Of a DNA stretch of 64,000 nt, positions 21,821 through 34,520 are shown piece after piece. The DNA is taken from assembly GCA_001914695.1 (NCBI GenBank), contig MNCZ01000099.1, positions 24,833 through 88,832 on the forward strand, read 5' to 3'. The notes under the pieces are model-generated. The model did not search any database. It had not been told where the DNA came from and saw nothing but the letters and a program-made list of their open reading frames with translations. Source of the stretch: Gammaproteobacteria bacterium 13_2_20CM_66_19. Its GTDB lineage: Bacteria > Pseudomonadota > Gammaproteobacteria > Steroidobacterales > Steroidobacteraceae. Position 1 is the stretch's first letter. Every line of letters starts with the position of its first letter. A program made the position numbers and the translations under genes.

Positions 21821-22770
21821 CGGGGATCCTGTCCGGCGTGCGGTGCGCGCGGGTCGGCGCCCTCGGGCGCCGCAGCGGGGCCAGCTACCACGCGCAAGCC
21901 CGGCGCGGGGCTCGCGGCGCGCACGTGCAGCGGGCCGTAGGCCTCGGCCTGCACGATCTCGATCAGCGCCTCGCGCAGGAGCTCGAGCACCGCGGCGAAG
22001 GTGACCGTGACGCCCATGCGCCCTTCCTCCGGCCGGAACAGCTGCACGAAGGGCACGAACCCCGAGGCGCCCTCCAGCTGCGCGAGGATGTCGCTCATGC
22101 GCTCGCCCACCGACAGGCGCTCGCGCTGGATGTGATGGTGGGCGAACATCTCCGAGCGCGCCACGACTTCCTTGAACGCGATCAGCATCTCCTGCAGCGC
22201 GATCTGCGGCAGCGCCTCGAGCGGGCGGCGGTCCTTCAGCTCGACGCTCGTCGGCCACACGTCGCGCTCCAGGCGCGGCAGGCTGTCGATCTCGGCGGCG
22301 GCGCGCTTGAAGCGCTCGTATTCCTGAAGCCGCCGCACCAGCTCCGCGCGCGGGTCCTCCTCGGCCCCCTGCTCGGCCTTCGGCCGCGGCAGGAGCATCC
22401 GCGACTTGATCTCCGCCAGCGTCGCGGCCATCACCAGGTACTCCCCCGCGAGCTCCAGCTGCAGCTCCTGCATCAGCTCGATGTACTTGATGTACTGGCG
22501 CGTGATCTCCGCGAGCGGGATGTCGAGGATGTCGAGGTTCTGCCGGCGGATGAGGTACAGGAGCAGATCGAGCGGCCCCTCGAAGGCCTCGAGGAACACC
22601 TCGAGCGCCTGCGGCGGGATGTAGAGGTCGCGCGGCAGCTGCGAGATCGGCTCGCCGTTGACGACCGCGAACGGCATCTCGACCTGCTGCGGCGGCGGCT
22701 CGGGCGCGCTCGGCTGGGGTGTGTTGGAGACCACGATCGAAAGGGTCGGTTTCGCCTTCATGGGGGTCAC
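21817..22770 (-). CDS. scpA: Segregation and condensation protein A
   Basis: VFLEAFEGPLDLLLYLIRRQNLDILDIPLAEITRQYIKYIELMQELQLELAGEYLVMAATLAEIKSRMLLPR. Confidence 0.96.
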
Positions 22771-22778
22771 CGCGTAAG

Positions 22779-23993
22779 TCAGTCGGGACGCAGGTGCATG
22801 GCGCGGCGGACTTCGTCGAGCGTCTCGCGCGCCGCTTCGCGCGCCTTGTCGGCGCCCTCGGCGACGATGCCGCGCACCAGCTCCGGGTTGTCCTCGTACT
22901 CCTGGGCGCGCCGGCGCATGCCGTTGATCTCCTCGACTATCTTATCGATCACCGGCTGCTTGCAGTCGAGGCAGCCGATGCCGGCGCTGCGGCAACCCTC
23001 GCTCGCCCACTTGCGGGTCGCCTCGTCGGAATAGATCTGGTGCAGGTCCCACACCGGGCACTTGTCGGGGTCGCCGGGATCGGTGCGCCGCACGCGCGCG
23101 GGGTCGGTCTTCATGGCACGGAGTTTTTGTGCCACCTGCTCGGGCTCCTCGCGCAGCCCGATGGTATTGCCGTAGGACTTCGACATCTTGCGCCCATCGA
23201 GTCCCGGCACCTTCGGAGTTGCCGTGAGGAGCACCTGCGGCTCGGGCAGGATCGTGACGCCCGTGCCCTCGAGGAAGCCGAGCAGCCGCTCGCGGTCGGC
23301 CACCGTGATGCGGTTATTGCTGTGCACCAGAGCCTGCGCGCGCTGCAGCGCCTCGGTGTCGCCGGCCTCCTGGAACCTGCGGCGGAGCTGGCGGTAGTTG
23401 GTTGCGTTGCGTCCCCCGAGGCTCTTCACGGCGCGCTCCGCCTTCGCCTCGAAGTCGGGCTCGCGTCCGTAGAGATGATTGAAGCGCCGCGCGGCCTCGC
23501 GCGTCAGCTCGACGTGCGCCACCTGATCCTCGCCCACCGGCACGTAGGCGGCGCGATACACCAGGATGTCCGCGCTCTGCAGCAGCGGGTAGCCGAGGAA
23601 GCCGTAGGTGCCGAGATCCTTCTCTTTCAGCTGTTCCTGCTGATCCTTGTAGCTCGGCACGCGCTCGAGCCAGCCGAGCGGAGTGATCATCGACAGCAAC
23701 AGGTGCAGCTCCGCGTGCTCGGGCACGTGCGACTGGATGAAGAGCGTCGCGACTCCGGGGTTGAGGCCCGCGGCCAGCCAGTCGATGAGCACCTCGCGGA
23801 TGTGCTCCTGAAGCGGCGCCGTCTCGTCGTAGCCGGTGGTGAGCATGTGCCAGTCGGCGACGAAGAAGAAGCACTCGTACTGGTACTGCAGCTCGACCCA
23901 GTTGCGCAGCGCGCCGTGGTAGTTGCCGAGGTGCAGCCGGCCGGTGGGCCGCATGCCGGAGAGGACGCGCCGCGCGGGCGCCGGCTGGCTCAC
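22779..23993 (-). CDS. trpS: Tryptophan--tRNA ligase
   Basis: RRVLSGMRPTGRLHLGNYHGALRNWVELQ...YPLLQSADILVYRAAYVPVGEDQVAHVELTREAARRFN...GRKMSKSYGNTIGL. Confidence 0.96.
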   Translation of the reverse strand: MSQPAPARRVLSGMRPTGRLHLGNYHGALRNWVELQYQYECFFFVADWHMLTTGYDETAPLQEHIREVLIDWLAAGLNPGVATLFIQSHVPEHAELHLLLSMITPLGWLERVPSYKDQQEQLKEKDLGTYGFLGYPLLQSADILVYRAAYVPVGEDQVAHVELTREAARRFNHLYGREPDFEAKAERAVKSLGGRNATNYRQLRRRFQEAGDTEALQRAQALVHSNNRITVADRERLLGFLEGTGVTILPEPQVLLTATPKVPGLDGRKMSKSYGNTIGLREEPEQVAQKLRAMKTDPARVRRTDPGDPDKCPVWDLHQIYSDEATRKWASEGCRSAGIGCLDCKQPVIDKIVEEINGMRRRAQEYEDNPELVRGIVAEGADKAREAARETLDEVRRAMHLRPD

Positions 23994-24115
23994 GTGCCTG
24001 GCCGCAGCAGCGCTGCGGCTGCCGGCACGGGTGGCTGTGCGTCGCGGGGGATGGCGGCGGCGCGCGGTTGCCCCGCACGGCGCACGACGGAAAGGCGCTG
24101 ATTCACGAGGGCGAA

Positions 24116-24748
24116 TTATAGCGCACGCCCGGTGATCGGGCCGAGATCGCCCTTGCCCTGGCGCACGATCAGCGGCGGCGTCACCGAGAGATCAACCACG
24201 GTCGTCGGCTCGATGCCGCAGTCGCCGCCGTCGAGAACCGCATCGATCTCGTGGCCGAGCCGCGCCATGATCTCGCGCCCCTCGGTGAGGGGTTGTGGGT
24301 CGGAGGCCAGCAGCAGCGTCGAGCTCATCAGCGGCTCGCCGAGCTCCTTCAGCAACAACCGCGGCACCGGATGATCGGGGATGCGCACGCCGATGGTGCG
24401 CCGGCGCGGGTGCTGCAGGCGGCGCGGCGTCTCGCGCGTCGCGCGCAGCAGAAACGTGTACGGCCCGGGCAGACACGCATGCAGCATGCGGAACTGCCAG
24501 GTCTCGAGCCGTGCGAAGCGGCCGACCGCGGCGAGATCCGCGCACACCAGCGTGAAGTGGTGATGGCGATCCGCCTGGCGGATGCGGCGCACGCGCTCGA
24601 GTGCGGCCTTGTCGCCGATGTGCCAGCCGAGCGCGTAACAGGAATCGGTCGGGTAGGCGATGACCGCTCCGGACCGCAGCAGCTCCACGGCGCTGCGGAT
24701 GAGGCGCGGCTGCGGATTGACGGGGTGCAGCTTGATGTATTCGGCCAT
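24116..24748 (-). CDS. yciO: YciO/Sua5 family (L-threonylcarbamoyladenylate synthase-like) protein
   Basis: MAEYIKLHPVNPQPRLIRSAVELLRSGAVIAYPTDSCYALGWHIGDKAALERVRRIRQADRHHHFTLVCADL; ATG at 24748, not ORF start 25072. Confidence 0.9.
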   Translation of the reverse strand: MAEYIKLHPVNPQPRLIRSAVELLRSGAVIAYPTDSCYALGWHIGDKAALERVRRIRQADRHHHFTLVCADLAAVGRFARLETWQFRMLHACLPGPYTFLLRATRETPRRLQHPRRRTIGVRIPDHPVPRLLLKELGEPLMSSTLLLASDPQPLTEGREIMARLGHEIDAVLDGGDCGIEPTTVVDLSVTPPLIVRQGKGDLGPITGRAL

Positions 24749-24807
24749 TGCTTCGCGCTGCCGCAGAACTCCCTGACGATGGAACTCGGACGCCGCGCAT
24801 GACAATA

Positions 24808-24829
24808 TACGCGGCCGTTTTGCCGCGTA
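24808..24829. promoter_or_regulatory. Perfect 8-bp inverted repeat TACGCGGC-N6-GCCGCGTA in the yciO/yciB divergent intergenic region
   Basis: Read directly; minus strand continues as TATATT, a candidate -10. Confidence 0.4.
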
Positions 24830-24865
24830 CAGCCTCGACTTCGGAACACCCGCGCACCGCTCCCC

Positions 24866-25438
24866 ATGCAGGCTCTCACCGCCCTCGCGCCGCTCGTGGC
24901 ATTCTTCGCGACCTACCGGCTGCGCGGCCTGTACGCGGCGACCGCGGTGCTCATGGCCGCCATGGTGCTGGTGCTCGCCCTCGACTGGCTGCGCCACCGG
25001 CGCATCCCCGCGCTCCACGCGTTGTCGGCGGTGCTGGTGCTCGTCTTCGGCTCGGCGACGCTGCTGCTGCACAATCGCCTGTTCATCCAGTGGAAGCCCA
25101 CCGTGTTGTTCTGGGCGCTCGGCCTCGCTTTCCTCGCGAGCTCGCGGATCGGCGAGCGCACGCTCACGGAGCGGCTGCTCGCGCCGGCGCTCGGCGAGCG
25201 GTTGCGGGCGAGCCCCGCTCAGTGGCAGCGGCTGAACCTCTCGTCGGGGGTGCTGTACGCGCTGCTGGGCGCACTGAACCTGGTGGTGGCCTACAACGCC
25301 AGCGAGCGCGCCTGGGTCAACTTCAAGATGTTCGGGCTGACGCTGCTCACCTTCGCCGGCATCACCCTGCAGCTGCTGTGGCTCGCACGCGCGCGCATCG
25401 CCGCCCGCCCCGGCGCCGGCGCCTGCGAGGGCGGCTGA
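24866..25438 (+). CDS. yciB: Inner membrane septation protein A (YciB/IspZ)
   Basis: LVAFFATYRLRGLYAATAVLMAA...IQWKPTVLFWALGLAFLAS...NASERAWVNFKMFGLTLLTFAGITLQLLWLAR. Confidence 0.92.
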   Translation: MQALTALAPLVAFFATYRLRGLYAATAVLMAAMVLVLALDWLRHRRIPALHALSAVLVLVFGSATLLLHNRLFIQWKPTVLFWALGLAFLASSRIGERTLTERLLAPALGERLRASPAQWQRLNLSSGVLYALLGALNLVVAYNASERAWVNFKMFGLTLLTFAGITLQLLWLARARIAARPGAGACEGG

Positions 25439-25452
25439 ACGGAGGCAAGCGT

Positions 25453-25734
25453 ATGAGCGAATCGGTCATGGTGCAGATGCGGACCGCGCTCGAGCGCGCG
25501 CTCGCGCCGAGCACGCTCGAGATCGTCGACGACAGCGCGCGCCACGCGGGCCACGCGGGCGCACGCGGCGGCGGCCATTTCAAGGTGACGCTGGTGGCCG
25601 GTGCCTTTCGCGGCCGCAGCCGCCTCGAGCGCCACCGCATGGTCTACGCCGCGGTCGCCCCGTTGATGGGCGAGGCCGTGCACGCACTCAACATCGTCGC
25701 GCGCAGCCCCGAGGAAGCATCCGATCGAGGATGA
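25453..25734 (+). CDS. BolA family protein
   Basis: MVQMRTALERALAPSTLEIVDDSARHAGHAGARGGGHFKVTLVAGAFRGRSRLERHRMVYAAVAPLMGEAVHALNIVARSPEE; ATG at 25453. Confidence 0.93.
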   Translation: MSESVMVQMRTALERALAPSTLEIVDDSARHAGHAGARGGGHFKVTLVAGAFRGRSRLERHRMVYAAVAPLMGEAVHALNIVARSPEEASDRG

Positions 25735-25778
25735 GTCGTCACCAACAAGTCGTTTCCAACAGCCAATTCGGTGTCTCC

Positions 25779-26717
25779 ATGAACCACTTGCGTCTCCTGC
25801 TCCTCGCGGCCGCGCTCGCCGCGCTCGGCGCCTGCCAGCCGAAGACCGCGGCGACCGCCGGCGATGTCTCGCCGCCGGTAGCGACCGTGGACGGCACCCC
25901 CATCAGCCGCGACTTCTATGAGTTCTACATCAAGGGAATCAGCGGCAAGACTTCCGCGGAGCTCCCCCCCGAGCAGCGCAGTCTCGCGCTCGACAACCTG
26001 ATCCGCGCGCGCCTCGTGGCCGAGGAGGCCGCCAAAGAAGGTCTCGACAAGAGCACCGACACCGCAGCGCTCCTCGAGCTCTCGCGCCTCAACGTGCTGC
26101 AGCAGGCGGTGTCGGACCGCTACCTGAAGGATCGCAAGGCGAGCGAGCAGGAGCTGCGCGCGGAATACGAGACGCAGCTGGGCAGTCAACCGAAGCAGGA
26201 ATACCACGCGCGCCACATCCTGGTGGCCACCGAGCCCTTCGCCGAGAAGATCGTCACGCGCCTCGGCAAGGGTGAGAAGTTCGACGAGCTCGCCAGGCGC
26301 GAGTCCATGGATCCCTCCAAGAGCAACGGCGGCGACCTCGGCTGGTTCACCCCCGATCGCATGGTGCCGGAATTCTCGGGCGCGGTGATGGGCCTCAAGC
26401 CCGGTGAATACACTCACAAGCCCGTGCAGACGCAGTTCGGCTGGCACGTGATCCAGCTGCTCGACAGGCGCGAGCTGACGCCGCCGCCCTTCGAGCAGGT
26501 GCGCCAGCGCCTCGAGCAGATCGTGCAGAACAAGAAGTTCCACGGCTACGCCGACGAGCTGATGCGCAGCGCCAAGATCCAGAGGTTTCTCGACAAGGCG
26601 CCCTCGGGTCAGGCGGCGGGCAACGCGGGAGGCGCCGCTGCGCCGGGCGCGGCGACGGCGGCACCGGCTGGCACGCCCGCGGCGCCCGCGCCGAGCCCAA
26701 CACCGAGAAAGAACTAA
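25779..26717 (+). CDS. Parvulin-type peptidylprolyl isomerase, probable lipoprotein
   Basis: LLLLAAALAALGAC lipobox; EYHARHILVATEPFAEKIVTRLGKGEKFDELARRESMDPSKSNGGDLGWFTPDRMVPEFSGAVMGLKPGEYTHKPVQTQFGWHVIQL. Confidence 0.9.
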   Translation: MNHLRLLLLAAALAALGACQPKTAATAGDVSPPVATVDGTPISRDFYEFYIKGISGKTSAELPPEQRSLALDNLIRARLVAEEAAKEGLDKSTDTAALLELSRLNVLQQAVSDRYLKDRKASEQELRAEYETQLGSQPKQEYHARHILVATEPFAEKIVTRLGKGEKFDELARRESMDPSKSNGGDLGWFTPDRMVPEFSGAVMGLKPGEYTHKPVQTQFGWHVIQLLDRRELTPPPFEQVRQRLEQIVQNKKFHGYADELMRSAKIQRFLDKAPSGQAAGNAGGAAAPGAATAAPAGTPAAPAPSPTPRKN

Positions 26718-26734
26718 GCGCGCCGCTCACCCGC

Positions 26735-29595
<2,861 letters not shown>

Positions 29596-29619
29596 TAGTG
29601 CCCCGCTCCGTAAGGATGG

Positions 29620-32600
29620 TCAGACCGCCGCCAGCCGCACGGCCTCGTCGACGTCGACCGTGACCAGGCGCGAGACGCCCGGCTCGTTCATGGTCACGCC
29701 GATCAGCTGCGAGACGAGCTCCATGGTGGCCTTGTTATGGGTGATGAGCACGAACTGCACGCGCGAGGACATGTCGCGCACGATGTCGCAGAAGCGTCCG
29801 ACGTTGTGCTCGTCGAGCGGCGCGTCGACCTCGTCCAGCAGACAGAACGGGGCGGGGTTGAGATCGAAGATCGCGAACACGAGCGCCACCGCAGTCAGCG
29901 CCTTCTCGCCGCCGGACAGGAGGTGGATGGTGCTGTTTTTCTTGCCCGGGGGCCGCGCCATGACGGCGACGCCGGCGGTGTGCTTGTCCTCGCCGACCAG
30001 CTCGAGGTAGGCGTGCCCTCCGCCGAAGAGGCGCGGGAATTTGTCGCGCAGCCCCGTGTTGATGCGTTCGAACGTGTCCTCGAACCGCGCACGGGTCTCC
30101 TTGTCGATGCGCCGCATCGCCTCCTCGAGCGTCGAGAGCGCCGACGTGAGGTCGGCGTACTGACTGTCGAGATACTCCTGGCGCTGCGTCTGCTCCTTGA
30201 GCTCGTCGATGGCGGCGAGATTGACCTGTCCGAGCTTCTCGACCTCGGCACGCGCCTCGGCGAGCGACTGCTCCCAGGCCGCCACATCGGCGGTCGGCTC
30301 GAGGCCGGCGAGCACCTCGCCGAGGTCGCAGCCGGTCTCCGCGAACTGCTCGGCGAGCGCCGCCCGCCGCACGTGAGTCTCCTGGGCGGCGAGGCGCGCC
30401 GCATCGAGCTCCTCGCGCGCAGCGCTCACCCGCTGCTCGGCCATCAGGCGCCGCTCATCGAGCGCCTTGAGGGCGGCGTCGGCTTCCTCGAGGGCGCTGC
30501 GCGCCACGGCCAGCTCCGCCTCCACCGTGAGTCGCAGCGCCAGCGCCTCGTCGAGGCGCGCCTGAAGCGCGGCGATCGGCTCATCGCCCGTGGCCAGCTC
30601 CTGCTCGAGCTCCGCGCGCCGTCGCTCGAGCTGCTCGCGCTGCTCGCTCATGCGACGCAGGCCCACGGCCATCGAGCTCTCGCTCGAACGGCGCGACTCG
30701 AAGCTGACGTGCAGGTCGCGAGCCCTCGCCTGCGCCTCCTGTGAGCGCGCACGCGCCGAGCCAAGCGCCGCGCGCCGCTCCTCGCGCTCCTCGCTCAGCG
30801 TGCGCTCGCGCGTCGCGAGCTCGGCGGCCAGCGCCTGCGCGCGCGCGAGCTCGGCGGCGGCGCGTGACAGCGCCTCCTCGGCCACCGCGCTCTCGCGCGC
30901 GATGTCTGCGGCGCTCTGCTGCAGCCGCTCGCCGCGCTCGCTCACTTCCTCGGCGCGCGCCTGGGTCGCCTTGAGCCGGCCGAGGAGCTCGGCGTGCCTC
31001 TGCTGTGCGGCCTGCAGCGCCGTCTGGGTACGCTCGCGCTCGGTCTCGGCCTGCGCTTGCCGCTCGCGCGCCGCGGCGAGCTCTGCTTCGGCCTCCGCGA
31101 CCCGCTGGTCGGCTTCCGCCGACGCACCGCGCAGGCTCCTCAGGCGGTGCTCGCGCTCGAGAGTCCCGGCCCGCGGGTCGGGGCCGCGGCTGACGCGCAG
31201 CCAGTCGCGGCCGACCCACTCGCCCGCGGGCGTGATGAAGGAGCGTCCGTCGACGAGGCCGCCGCGCGCCGCGAGCGCCTTGCCAAGCGATTCGGCCGTC
31301 GACACCGCGGCGAGCCGCGCGATGACCGCCGGCGGACCCTTGACGTGGGCGGCGAGCGTCTTCGCCTCAGCACCGCGGGCGCGTTCGCCGCTCTCCACCA
31401 GGGTGAGTCGCCCGGCGGCGAGACCGGCGAGTGCGCCCGAGAGCTCCTCCAGCCGCTCGACGCACACGGCCTCCAGGTAGTCACCGAGCGCGGTCTCGAC
31501 GGCGCGCTCCCAGCCCGGCTCGACTTCGAGATCCGCCGCGAGCCGCGGCCGCGCGGCGAGGCCCGCACCGCGCAGCCACTCGGCGGCCTGCCCCGCATGA
31601 TCCGAGAGCGCCGCCGCCTGCAGCGCCTCGAGCGAGGTGAGCTCGCCGCGCGCCGCTTCGCGCGCGCCGCGCGCGCCCTCGAGGCGCTCCTCGCAGCCGA
31701 GCTGCGCGGTGCGCAGCGCCTGCACCCGCGCCTGCGCCTCGGCGAGCGCCCCCGCGCACCGCTCGCTCGCGCGACGCGCCTCGGATTCCTCGAGCGCGAG
31801 CTGGCCGAGCTGCGGGCCGCCATCCTGCGCGCCGAGACTGAGCCGCTCTCCGGCGAGCCGCTCGGCCTGCGCCCGAAGCTGCCGCAGCTGGTTCTCGAGT
31901 TGCTCGATGCGGGTACGCTCGACCTCGGTGGACTGCTGCGCCCCGCTCGCCGCCCGCGTGTGCTCTTCCCAGCGCTGCTGCCACTCCTGGAGCGCCTGCT
32001 CGCTCGCCTCGAGCGCCGCGCCGGTGCGCTGCTCGGCCTGCTGCGCGGCCTCGCGCTCGGGCGCGAGCCGCGCGATCTCCGCACACACCGCGGCGAGCTC
32101 GCCCTGGTCGCGGGCGATGTCCGCCGCGAGCTCCCCGAGTGTCGCCTGCGCCTGCGCGAGATCCGCGCGCTGGCGCTCGCGCAGCTCGCGGGTGTGCTCG
32201 ATCGACTGCTCGAGCCGCGAGATGTCGGCTCCGACCTGGTAGTAGCGGCCCTGCACCGCCGACAGACGGTCGCCGTGAGCCGTCTGCACCGCACGCTGCT
32301 TCTCGATCGCGGCCTCGGCGGCGCGCTGCGCGGCGAGCGCCTCCTGCATGGCGAGCTCGCGCCCGCGCACCGCGGCGTCGTGCACCTTGCCGCCGCTGTC
32401 GAGGTCCCGCAGGCGCAGCGCCAGGAGCTCCGCGGCGAGGCGTCGCTCCTGCTCCTTCAGCGCCTGGTAGCGCCGGGCGGTCGCCGCCTGACGCTGCAGG
32501 TGCCGGATCTGCTTCTCCACCTCGTCGCGCACGTCCTGGAGCCGCTCGAGATTCTCGCGGGTCTCGGCGATGCGCGCCTCGGTCTCCTTGCGCCGCTCCT

Positions 32601-33120
32601 TGTAGCGCGAGACACCGGCGGCTTCCTCGACGAAGGCGCGCATGTCCTCGCTCTTCGCCTCGATGACGCGCGAGATCGTGCCCTGCTCGATGATGGCGTA
32701 GCTGCGCGAGCCGAGCCCCGTGCCGAGAAACAGGTTGGTGATGTCCTTGCGCCGGCAGCGCACGCCGTTGATGAAGTACGCCGAGGTGTCGTCGCGCGCC
32801 ACCTGGCGCTTCAGCGAGATCTCACCGTAGCTCGCGTAGGCGCCGCCGATCTTGCCGTCGGAGTTGTCGAACACCAGCTCGACGGAGGCCATGCCGACCG
32901 GCTTGCGCGCGGCGGAGCCGTTGAACACCACGTCCGCCATGTTGTCGCCGCGCAGATGCTTGGCGGAGAGCTCGCCCATCACCCAGCGCACGGCGTCGAT
33001 GACGTTCGACTTGCCGCAGCCGTTGGGACCGACGACACCGGTGAGATTGCTGGGGAAGGTTATTTGGGTGGGATCGACGAAGGACTTGAAGCCGGCGAGC
33101 TTGATCTTGGTCAGCCGCAT
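29620..33120 (-). CDS. smc: Chromosome segregation protein SMC
   Basis: MRLTKIKLAGFKSFVDPTQITFPSNLTGVVGPNGCGKSNVIDAVRWVMGELSAKHLRG; hinge; LLSGGEKALTAVALVFAIFDLNPAPFCLLDEVDAPLDE; ATG at 33120. Confidence 0.97.
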   Translation of the reverse strand: MRLTKIKLAGFKSFVDPTQITFPSNLTGVVGPNGCGKSNVIDAVRWVMGELSAKHLRGDNMADVVFNGSAARKPVGMASVELVFDNSDGKIGGAYASYGEISLKRQVARDDTSAYFINGVRCRRKDITNLFLGTGLGSRSYAIIEQGTISRVIEAKSEDMRAFVEEAAGVSRYKERRKETEARIAETRENLERLQDVRDEVEKQIRHLQRQAATARRYQALKEQERRLAAELLALRLRDLDSGGKVHDAAVRGRELAMQEALAAQRAAEAAIEKQRAVQTAHGDRLSAVQGRYYQVGADISRLEQSIEHTRELRERQRADLAQAQATLGELAADIARDQGELAAVCAEIARLAPEREAAQQAEQRTGAALEASEQALQEWQQRWEEHTRAASGAQQSTEVERTRIEQLENQLRQLRAQAERLAGERLSLGAQDGGPQLGQLALEESEARRASERCAGALAEAQARVQALRTAQLGCEERLEGARGAREAARGELTSLEALQAAALSDHAGQAAEWLRGAGLAARPRLAADLEVEPGWERAVETALGDYLEAVCVERLEELSGALAGLAAGRLTLVESGERARGAEAKTLAAHVKGPPAVIARLAAVSTAESLGKALAARGGLVDGRSFITPAGEWVGRDWLRVSRGPDPRAGTLEREHRLRSLRGASAEADQRVAEAEAELAAARERQAQAETERERTQTALQAAQQRHAELLGRLKATQARAEEVSERGERLQQSAADIARESAVAEEALSRAAAELARAQALAAELATRERTLSEEREERRAALGSARARSQEAQARARDLHVSFESRRSSESSMAVGLRRMSEQREQLERRRAELEQELATGDEPIAALQARLDEALALRLTVEAELAVARSALEEADAALKALDERRLMAEQRVSAAREELDAARLAAQETHVRRAALAEQFAETGCDLGEVLAGLEPTADVAAWEQSLAEARAEVEKLGQVNLAAIDELKEQTQRQEYLDSQYADLTSALSTLEEAMRRIDKETRARFEDTFERINTGLRDKFPRLFGGGHAYLELVGEDKHTAGVAVMARPPGKKNSTIHLLSGGEKALTAVALVFAIFDLNPAPFCLLDEVDAPLDEHNVGRFCDIVRDMSSRVQFVLITHNKATMELVSQLIGVTMNEPGVSRLVTVDVDEAVRLAAV

Positions 33121-33175
33121 CGCGCCTATCTTCCGCCTCCTGGGCGGCCCCGAGGATGGTGTAGTGTAGAGGAAT

Positions 33176-33565
33176 ATGCCCACGACGCCCACCAAGGCTC
33201 TCGAGACCTTCGCGAACCCCGCGCCCGATCGCGACTACACCATTCGCATGCAGATTCCCGAGTTCACGTGTCTGTGTCCACGCACAGGGCAGCCGGACTT
33301 CGCGACGCTGGATCTGGAGTACGTGCCCGACCGGCTGTGCGTGGAGCTGAAATCGCTGAAGCTCTATATCTGGTCGTTCCGCGACCGTGGCGCGTATCAC
33401 GAGGCGGTCACGAACGAAATTGTCGATCACCTCGACGCGACGCTCCGCGCGCGGTTCCTCCGCCTCACGGCGCGCTTCAACGTGCGCGGCGGGATCTGCA
33501 CGACCGTTGTCGCAGACAGACGACAGGACGCCTGGGAGCCGCAGCCGAAGGCGGTCCTGCCGTAG
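33176..33565 (+). CDS. queF: NADPH-dependent 7-cyano-7-deazaguanine reductase (short form)
   Basis: [62 protein letters not shown]. Confidence 0.95.
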   Translation: MPTTPTKALETFANPAPDRDYTIRMQIPEFTCLCPRTGQPDFATLDLEYVPDRLCVELKSLKLYIWSFRDRGAYHEAVTNEIVDHLDATLRARFLRLTARFNVRGGICTTVVADRRQDAWEPQPKAVLP

Positions 33566-33674
33566 AAGTCCCGCGGCCGCGGCGGCGCAGCGCAGCGCAC
33601 CCGCGCAGCGCAGCACCCGCGGAGGGCGCACATCAGGTAAACCACCACCCCGAAAGAGCTCAGGTTTCACCACC

Positions 33675-33702
33675 TGTACAGCCCGGGGACCGCCGGTATA
33701 AT
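33675..33702 (+). promoter_or_regulatory. Candidate sigma70 promoter for dksA (TGTACA-N16-TATAAT)
   Basis: Perfect TATAAT at 33697-33702, 45 bp upstream of the dksA ATG. Confidence 0.55.
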
Positions 33703-33746
33703 CGCGCGTTCTTCACGAGGCTGATGCCGATTTGAGGAGCCATTAG

Positions 33747-34520
33747 ATGCCGGCCAAGAGACCAGCGCCTAGGTCCGCGAAGGGCAAGAAGGCGGCCAGC
33801 CGGCCAGCGGTCAGGAAGGCGACCGCGCACAAGCCCGAACCGCTGCGTGTGAGAGCGGTCGCGGCGCCGCCGCACAAGACCCCGCCCCCGCCGAAGAAGC
33901 CCGGCGCGGCCGCACCCCCCGCTGCCAGCGAGCCGGCTGCCGAAACGAGAAAGCCGCTGCGCCCCGGGCTTCCCGCGAGCCCGCCCCGCGCTGCGACCTC
34001 GATGCTCGGCGGCAACCGCGTCGGGCCCGCGCCCGCTGCGACGGCCGACGGCGAGGACGCCGAGCTGATCGAGCCGGGAAGCCTGCTCGCCGGTCCCCGC
34101 AACGTCCAGCCGTACATCGCCAAGCGGGGCGAGCAGTACATGAGCAAGGAGCAGCTCCAGCACTTCCGCAACATTCTCAACAGCTGGAAGCGCGACCTCA
34201 TGGTCGAGGTGGATCGCACCGTCACGCACATGAAGGACGAGGCGGCGAACTTCCCGGATCCCAACGACCGCGCAACGCAGGAGGAGGAATTCAGCCTCGA
34301 GCTGCGCACGCGTGACCGCGAACGGAAGCTCATCCGCAAGATCGACGACGCCCTCAAGCGCATCGAGGATGGCTCCTACGGCTACTGCCTCGAGACCGGC
34401 GAAGAGATCGGGATCAAGCGCCTCGAGGCGCGCCCGGTGGCCACGCTCAGCATCGAAGCCCAGGAACGCCGCGAACGGCGCGAGCGCCAGTACGGCGACC
34501 GCGACGACCGCTATCGCTAG
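33747..34520 (+). CDS. dksA: RNA polymerase-binding protein DksA (long basic/Pro-Ala N-terminus, degenerate zinc finger)
   Basis: MSKEQLQHFRNILNSWKRDLMVEVDRTVTHMKDEAANFPDPNDRATQEEEFSLELRTRDRERKLIRKIDDALKRIEDGSYGYCLETGEEIGIKRLEARPVATLSIEAQERRERRERQ. Confidence 0.95.
   Translation: MPAKRPAPRSAKGKKAASRPAVRKATAHKPEPLRVRAVAAPPHKTPPPPKKPGAAAPPAASEPAAETRKPLRPGLPASPPRAATSMLGGNRVGPAPAATADGEDAELIEPGSLLAGPRNVQPYIAKRGEQYMSKEQLQHFRNILNSWKRDLMVEVDRTVTHMKDEAANFPDPNDRATQEEEFSLELRTRDRERKLIRKIDDALKRIEDGSYGYCLETGEEIGIKRLEARPVATLSIEAQERRERRERQYGDRDDRYR

Noticed and set aside
24749-25072. N-terminal extension of the yciO ORF (His/Glu/Arg-rich)
   Set aside because: Antisense to yciB; the true start is ATG 24748.
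33585-33620. GCGCAGCGCA-type imperfect repeat after queF
   Set aside because: Short low-complexity GC repeat; no array structure and not CRISPR-like.
30994-33735. 913-aa plus-strand ORF antisense to smc
   Set aside because: Shadow ORF of the coiled-coil region; Leu/Arg/Ala-rich with no domain.
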